Origin: Linanthus parryae
Lineage: Eukaryota > Streptophyta > Magnoliopsida > Ericales > Polemoniaceae
Assembly: GCA_023055425.1 (NCBI GenBank)
Contig: JALGPY010000008.1
Span: 12,619,501-12,683,500 of the forward strand
Length of the DNA stretch: 64,000 nt
Direction: 5' to 3'
Shown here: piece by piece, positions 57,775-64,000 of the stretch
Numbering within the stretch: the first letter of the stretch is position 1
Layout of the letters: each line of letters opens with the position of its first letter
Made by a program: the position numbers and the translations under genes
Notes under the pieces: model-generated
What the model was told of the DNA's origin: nothing
The model's input: the letters and a program-made list of their open reading frames with translations, nothing else
The model's database searches: none

Positions 57775-60700
57775 ATAGTCCTGAATGCATATTACCTTAA
57801 AAGACACTACCGTCAATTACCTTAATAATTTGGGTTTTGGAATATTATGTCTTGAAGAGTAAGTATTCTTAGCGGACTGACATTTGATGGCCTCTTTTTA
57901 ACATATATTACAAAGTAGTCCGAGTGACTAACGGTTTCCAACCCAACTATATCACATACAAAACGATCTTAGACTTGTCATGAAAGTTATACCCATACTG
58001 GCACTACAAGCAACTAGAAAAGCTGAGAGACCGAACCACTGTTGGCATTACAATTGCTACCTGAAAAATGTTTGGGGTGATCTTACTACCAACCTCAGTA
58101 GAGAACATCAAGGCAACACACCAGACACGTAGTGTTTCATGATATACATGTCACATCAACTTGTTATCACAATTAGTATCATACTATCATGCATATGGCA
58201 TGTCATGCATATGCAAATCTTTTATCAATTTCATTATCTTCATGAAACTTGTGGCGCTCACACCACATACGCACTCTCATTTAGGAGCGGAATACCCACG
58301 TTGAAGCTTCCTAACACTCTATGCCTCAAGACTCTTGTCCGACCAACTTTCTTAGGTTATACCACGAGAACTCACACACGTACTCTTGAAGTCTTGAACC
58401 TCTTGAGCAATCATCTCATCAGTTACCTCAAGGATTTCAATTCAATTTATTTCAGAATGATTCTTACACCGCGAACTAGGGTCTATGTGCAATGCCATTG
58501 TCAAAGAAGTGCTAGGATGTTGGGGCACCACAAGATCAACCACCAGCATCCCAATCCCACAAAAATGATGAAGATGATCTGGTTGTTTAATTTGCTTGGA
58601 AAGTTTGAATGCTGTGCTGTTCTGGTATGGATATGGAACAGTATTTGAACTGGTTGTCGGGTTTTGTATTTTCTTTGAGCAGAAGCCCTGGTGGTTGGTA
58701 ACAAGTGTTGAGGGATTGCATAAAATGACAGAAATTATCACATCCTTTGTCAAGCAGGGTTCTCTGGCTCGTTTCTCTGTTTGTGTGAGCAGATTTACAT
58801 TTTCTACCCACAATCTCAGCTGGACTAGTTCAAAAACTTGCAATATGTAACGGTATGATCTTTATGTTCACATATAGTCACATTTACGCGTAGTTAAAAT
58901 ATTGACCAAGATCTTTTGCTACACAAAGATAATAGCATGTTTTTTGTAAAAAGTAAAAGAATGGATATGTAAAGTAGTAAGACAACCTGCCATGAAGTAT
59001 CTTTTGTGGTTCAATGGAGTCTCCAGTAGAAGCCTATGAATAGCGCTTTTACTTCATTTGGCCTTAAAACCTTGGTATACTTTTTGATTGGCTGGCTGGT
59101 TGGGGGAGCATGGTTTTGGGACCCTTCTTTTATGAACCGACCCGATTCATATTTTGCTACGACGCAAAAAGAGAAACATGATTCGTGGAGCGAAGGCTTG
59201 GATCCGGCCCAGTTTAATAGGTCGTCTATTTATAGAGCTCTTAGGGTTTGTGGCAAGTATGTTGATTGTTTTCTAATTTCGCTTGTAATTCTCTCTGAGA
59301 CGTTTTCATATGTTTTAGTGAAATATCTGCAACTCCGTGAATGTAAGTTGTTTTGCCGAACCACGTAAATCTGTGTGTTTGGTTTCTTTCTTTTCTGCAT
59401 ATTTCGTTTTTCTTAATAGACCCCCATAATGTGGGACTCCGTCTAAGGCTCTTTGGTTTCATCTGCTATCTGATTGTAGTGGAAAGAACTTGAGAACAGT
59501 TTTATGCCATAAATTAATTTCCAGTCAGTAGCATCGCAGAGTTAAACTTCTTATCTTGGCATGCATTCATAATTATTTTTTATGATCCGAAGTGTTTCAG
59601 TTAAATTCCACACTTCCATTGCAGATAGCCGAATTGGATACGGCTAGATGGTTATGTCAAGCAAATCTATTTTTCTATTGCTGGGAGCTCTAAACCAGAA
59701 ATTCAATTGCTATTACTTATGCGAGAATTTTGTTTCATCACCAGAAGCCGTTCCATTGTTGTACCAGCATCCAACATAGTTGCTCAGTTTGTGGTAAATA
59801 TGGTTGTAACTTGCTATCAACTCACTAAGCATTTCCTTCGTGTTCCTCAAAAGATTTCTTTTGGGATCTTTTGCATATGTGTGAAATTACAGAAAACGAG
59901 AATGGGAAATGGAGTGAATGAAGCAGGTGCATTGCAGAGGTGTTAGTGCAGCTGACCCATTGGGACAAGACCACCAACAGACCAACCTTCTATTTTCTCA
60001 TTAGAACCAAGTAAGTTTTTTTGTCCGGATCTCCTTTTTGTGTGTTTCTTTCAATGCTTATGTGTAGTTAAGGTTTTTATTCATGTTGTTCTTATTTTAA
60101 TTATGAGTGCAAGTATCAAATAAAATTCGAACTAACAGGGGTCTAGGCTAGATGCCCTGTTCACATTAACAACTTTTTATTAAAGTAAATCGGTTGGCTG
60201 ACACATTATTCTTCGATCCATCAAAGGAGGCCCCGCCATAAAGATGGTTTAATGATTAACATAATCTTGTGTTATTCGGCTAATCTTCTTTTTATGTCTT
60301 TTCTGTTGCACATGTTTGAAGCCTTCTTCAAAAGTCTTCCTATGAATTCTAGAAAGAAAAGTTTCTTCTGTAGCTGCCCTGACATATCATGTTATCAATT
60401 CTCTCATACTACCACAACAACGTATATTTTATTCCTCGTTCATTAATTTCCTGGGACTAGAATTGGTTTATTACCCTCAACAGACAATAAATGAACCTTC
60501 TTCATTAATTTTCTGGGACTGTGGGAGGGTTAACGCTGTTTAAAAGATAAGTTAGTTCGTTATGGAGTTTGGGTTGCAAGTTCTTTGTCTGTCTTTGAGT
60601 CCATAAGGTCATGGTTATAAGATGCCTTAAAATTAATAATGGTTCTCTTCTCCTATCGACTAGTGGCTAACCTAGCTTCCGAGGCATACCTCAGCTGGCA

Positions 60701-60860
60701 AAGAGTCTAAGTGTTGTGTGTTGTGGTAGCTGCTGCGGGGGCGGCCTGTAGTGTGGGGGTTCGGACCGTGTTCTCAGAAGAAGAAGAAAAGAATCTGGGG
60801 ATTTGAGCGCGAACTCCTTCTATGATGATCAGTTGACAAGCTTAAGTTGCTTGAGGCATA
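57775..60860. other. Unassigned sequence, no supported gene
   Basis: The first 120 bases repeat 51938-52030. Several frames of 60-170 codons occur (for example 58139-58648), but they have no recognisable domain and lack coding character. Phrases such as AGGGTTTGTGGCAAG near 59240 could be gene relics. Confidence 0.35.
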
Positions 60861-61160
60861 CTCCCTCCGTTTCACTAGATACTTCAAAAACTTTATGGGT
60901 ATGGGAATTAAGAAACGCATACAAATGACTATTTTACCCCTTCTTCTTTTATTAATTCCACTCTCCCTACTTCTGTCTGATTGTCTCTCTCACCCTAATT
61001 GCAGCAACAACAACAAGAACAATATCTGGAAAAAATTTGAACATGAATACAATAACATCAAGGAGAAAAATCAACAGAATAACACATTCACCATCAAATT
61101 ACCATGAACACATTTTGGAAAAAAAAATCAACATTTTCACAATAACAAAATCCTAATAAC

Positions 61161-61226
61161 AGAAGAAGAAGAAGAAGAAGAAGAAGAAGAAGAAGAAGAA
61201 GAAGAAGAAGAAGAAGAAGAAGAAAA
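61161..61226 (+). repeat. (AGA)n microsatellite
   Basis: About 22 AGA triplets inside the Stowaway-type element. Confidence 0.95.
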
Positions 61227-61599
61227 GAGGAGAATAAGAAGACGAACGAGAAGAAAGAACAGAAGGAAAAGAAGATGGAACAGATCCGAAGACACCTTGG
61301 TCGTAGCCTCCACCGCCGATTCGTAATCGCTTTCTTCTTCCTCACCACAGATCCGAAGACAGTCGATTGAACTCTTCTGGTGGCGTCGACCTTGGAGAGA
61401 TAGAAATCAAAGCCGACAGCTTCCGATCTGCTTCAGCCTTGGAGAGTCTTACCTGGTGGCGTTGGCGGCGGCGGCCGATTTGCTTCGTTGGTGGCGGCGA
61501 TGGCTGATCTGTTCGTTGCTGACAAGCACCGAACGATTTGTTCTCCGATCTCTTCGATCTGAAACTCCTCTATCTCTCTCTATTTTTATCTGGAGGTGA

Positions 61600-61745
61600 A
61601 GATGAAGATCGAGAGGTGGGGAGGTGAAGATGAAGATTGAGAGGTGGGGAGGTGAAGGTGAAGATGGAGATCTGGAGTTGTATATGAAGATCGAGAGATG
61701 GGGAGGTGAAGGTGGAAGATGGAGATCTGGAGTTGTATATGAACA
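61600..61745 (+). repeat. Purine-rich tandem repeat
   Basis: GAAGAT.GAGAGGTGGGGAGGT recurs, and GATGGAGATCTGGAGTTGTA occurs twice, 57 bases apart. Confidence 0.8.
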
Positions 61746-62214
61746 TGGTCTCTCTCTAGGCGGTTGTGGAATGGATGAGGAGATTTTTTTTTGGACAAAA
61801 TGGATGAGGAGATGAATGTGTTGGTAGGGTTAAAAGTGCTTTATTGGGCTGGGTAAATTTGGATTAGGCTAGGTGGGTTAGTTTAATTAGGTTTAGTATT
61901 AGTTAAGCCCAATTAAAAAGTGGGTTTGGGTTTTTTTAGAAAGGGTATAGTTGTATTTTGTCAGTTTCAAAGTTTCCATATTTGGAAATTTTGAAAAACC
62001 TGGTGAAAGACCCAAAAAGGAAATTTTGAAGAATCTGGCGAAACGGAGGGAGTATCTCATGATTTACATCTTTGACTACTCCCATGGCAGGGGAATTTCA
62101 TCTAACTTAAGCTCATCCAAACACACCCAGCAATGTTTCAGTAAGAAAAAACATTGAAGCTGGAATATGTATTAATGTGATCTTTGTGGCTACATGCGTT
62201 GGTGTTCGTCAAAT

Positions 62215-62449
62215 AAGTGCTTACTACTTTGACTTTTACCACTATTCATGGGGCCACTTTGACCCGGTGATTTGATTACCAAAACAGTGTAATTTTTTTA
62301 GTAATCTTTTCATGGTTTATTCTACAACACGATGAAAAGATTACCAAAACAATTACATCGTTTTTCTATCCAAATCACCAGGTGAAAGTGACATGGTTAC
62401 GGGTAGAAAAGTCAAAGTAGGAAGAAACTGGCGAAACGGATGTAGTACT
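62215..62449. mobile_element. Foldback MITE, about 235 bp
   Basis: The left arm (TACTTTGACTTTTACCACT) and right arm, in reverse complement (TACTTTGACTTTTCTACCC), pair over some 60 bases with gaps, including CACCGGGTCA / CACCTGGTGAAAGTGA-type text. Its right end carries GGCGAAACGGATGTAGTA, close to the Stowaway end nearby. Confidence 0.55.
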
Positions 62450-62452
62450 TAT

Positions 62453-62844
62453 TTTGTTGTAAAACCTCTATAAGAGAACTCCCAAAAGTTCAACTTGGAG
62501 CTGGTTCATGTTAGAAATGATTTAGGCCTTGTAATTGGATGTGTTCTTGCTAGTTTTACTGCTTGTAGTGGAACAGACTTGGTAATTGTCCTGGACAGGA
62601 GATATCCTGGCAGTGTATTCACTGTACCCAACAGTAACTGTAGGCGACACTCAAACTACGAAAGTATGCCAAAGATTTTTGATAAGCCTGGGATATATGA
62701 ACTTCTTATCGCGGGTTTCCTTTGTAAATATTTTATTCTAAGTTTAAGATTCCGCTCTTCAATTGCAGATAGCCTGAGAAGATTCATCCAGATGCCTCAG
62801 TGAAGCAAAGTTATCTTTTCTACTCCATCGTTGTATGTCTATTG
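62453..62844. other. Unassigned sequence
   Basis: A 102-codon frame at 62495-62803 has no domain I recognise. Nothing else is supported. Confidence 0.3.
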
Positions 62845-63310
62845 TGAAGGACGAACATGATCAATCACATACAGATCTACAACATGAATTATAGCGGAAG
62901 ATTCATGTGTTTACCTTGTCTTCCTTAGCTCCTAAGCACAGCGGATGATCGTAGGATGCTTGCTTTCACGTGCCCACCTTGCGCCCACAGTCTGGCTCGA
63001 ATCACTAGGAAGAAAGCTCTGATCCAAACCAAGTTCCACCAATGGAGGGTAGTTAGAGAGAGAGTCTAGGGTTTACTATATTATGATCAGCACATGATCT
63101 CTACAGTAGTGTATTATTATGTCTCTAGCACACATAATAATGTAGGAGGCTTTCTCCTTATATAGACAGACTTATACCCAATTGCAACGTCACCCCCTAG
63201 GGTTTATGTCCTTGCTGCTAACCCCATAAGGTTTGAGCTTGTCTCACCTAACCCCATAAGATTAGGATAATTGCATTGTGCACCCCACATGGGCGCACCA
63301 AATGCTAACA
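62845..63310 (-). repeat. LARD A' 3' LTR (466 bp)
   Basis: On the minus strand it starts TGTTAGCATTTGG and ends CGTCCTTCA. It contains CTATATAAGGAGAAAG as the TATA region. It is related to, but clearly diverged from, the LTR at 13418. Confidence 0.8.
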
Positions 63311-63517
63311 TCTCCCACTCGCACAGTGGGGTTGCAAAAATACAGTAGGTCTAGTTTCCCTCAATCTCCAACTATTATCATCTGCCAAAGTGTTTTGTGG
63401 CCTTGGTGTGTGACTGTGAGAGGACCTGCATTTCGGGAGTTCCATACTCTAAACTCATACGAGACGAGCTAGCAGCAGGCGCACTCAACCTCAAAAATAA
63501 TTCAATACATACACACA

Positions 63518-63541
63518 TATATATATATATATATATATATC
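63518..63541 (+). repeat. (AT)n microsatellite
   Basis: An AT dinucleotide run within the internal part of LARD A'. Confidence 0.9.
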
Positions 63542-63560
63542 TTGTATCCCCCAGATTCTG

Positions 63561-63794
63561 TCAATTATCATCTCGTAGACCATGAGCACCTACCTTGTCC
63601 CGAAGGTCGTGCATCAATGAGTCTACATCTCCTTTATTACATTCATATCCTGCATGATCCCATAAGATCTTGTAGGTGGGCCCAATGAAAGTGATAAAGA
63701 GCGATGCAATGAGAATCTTCCTTTCCATCCATTGTTGATTTGATTCGGAATCAGCTGCTTTCCTAGCAATGTCCTGGCAGGCCGAATCATTCAT
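63561..63794 (-). CDS. Short ORF in LARD A' internal region, unknown
   Basis: A 77-codon frame starts MNDSACQDIARKAADS and has a hydrophobic centre (KILIASLFITFIGPTYKIL) that could be one membrane segment. The matching stretch in LARD A (near 12440) keeps the nucleotide sequence but has a frame-breaking indel. I do not recognise a family, and it may be chance. Confidence 0.2.
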   Translation of the reverse strand: MNDSACQDIARKAADSESNQQWMERKILIASLFITFIGPTYKILWDHAGYECNKGDVDSLMHDLRDKVGAHGLRDDN

Positions 63795-64000
63795 AGCCGT
63801 GAGGTGTCACGCTAAAGTAGCATCACCTAACCGTCTCTCCCCGACATGGATAAAAGTACTAAGGGTATACAGTGTCAATCATTCTTATATGATCGACGAG
63901 GCTCACACGGCGAGGAATCGCAGGGACTAGTTCTACTCGCCACCTCATGTAACTCATCAGCGCGCGTTATCTCATAAGATGTGCGCCATAGTGTTTGGAC

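Larger units (their letters stand above)
60861..62052. mobile_element. Stowaway-type element, 1192 bp, with unusual cargo
   Basis: The ends are CTCCCTCCGTTTC and GAAACGGAGGGAG, perfect inverted termini of the Stowaway (Tc1/mariner) family, flanked by TA (60859-60860 and 62053-62054). It is several times longer than the usual few hundred bases. The interior has an (AGA)n run, a GC-rich stretch like gene leader sequence (61380-61560) and a purine-rich tandem repeat (61600-61745). No transposase frame. Confidence 0.75.
62845..64000 (-). mobile_element. LARD A', 3' part, inverted relative to LARD A
   Basis: LTR at 62845-63310, polypurine tract next to it (63311-63324; GTGCGAGTGGGAGA on the minus strand), and internal sequence to the window edge. 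It matches 12230-12860 and 13418-13901 in reverse complement, for example ACACTATGGCGCA and AGGATATGAATGTAATA / TGATATGAATATAATA. The rest is off the window. Confidence 0.75.

Noticed and set aside
58139..58648. 169-codon + strand ORF
   Set aside because: No recognisable domain and no splice or promoter context; composition looks non-coding.
1..64000. tRNA, rRNA or organellar insertions
   Set aside because: No cloverleaf with conserved boxes and no rRNA or plastid coding text was noticed; only retroelement primer sites resemble tRNA.

Overview
The window is nuclear DNA of a flowering plant, most likely a eudicot. It has spliceosomal GT-AG introns of 74-108 bases, a class II LOB-domain (LBD) transcription factor gene, and plant-type transposons throughout (Ty3/gypsy Tat, Ty1/copia, L1-type LINE, Emigrant-like, Stowaway-like and hAT-like elements). 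No prokaryotic, organellar or viral gene was seen. The species cannot be named from the sequence. Only one host gene looks intact: LBD copy 1 at 16515-17381.

Layout. 1-8.74 kb: the 3' part of a Tat-lineage Ty3/gypsy retrotransposon. It holds the end of integrase, a 54/55-bp tandem array, a five-exon antisense gene for a plant-mobile-domain (PMD) protein, a polypurine tract and the 3' LTR. 8.7-13.9 kb: the 3' part of a large, non-coding LTR element (LARD A), split by a 2-kb LTR-like insertion and an Emigrant-like MITE. A related copy (A') lies inverted at 62.8-64 kb. 14-44.3 kb: a local cluster of four LBD copies made by segmental duplication, of which three are dead. Copy 1 is intact. Copy 2 is split by a complete 8.5-kb copia element whose LTRs are almost identical. 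Copy 3 is an inverted exon-1 relic. Copy 4 keeps only part of exon 2, next to a 5.2-kb LINE. The duplicated flanks carry hAT-like, MULE-like and foldback elements and a gag-like LTR fragment. 45.1-50.3 kb: a second non-coding LTR element (LARD B) ending in an AT-rich tandem array. 50.3-52.8 kb: unassigned sequence with LINE debris. 52.8-57.8 kb: an abnormal copia element with two 890-bp inverted 5' ends and no 3' end. 57.8-62.8 kb: unassigned sequence with a 1.2-kb Stowaway-type element and another foldback.

How the parts fit. This looks like a recombining, transposon-rich arm around a small regulatory gene cluster. Tandem duplication made spare LBD copies, and transposons then landed in them. 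The duplicated blocks act as natural empty sites that let several insertions be defined. The two most interesting structures are the spliced antisense PMD gene inside the Tat element, where introns can persist because the retrotransposed RNA is the opposite strand, and the palindromic copia element, whose two arms are exactly the same length and meet at a 3-base microhomology.
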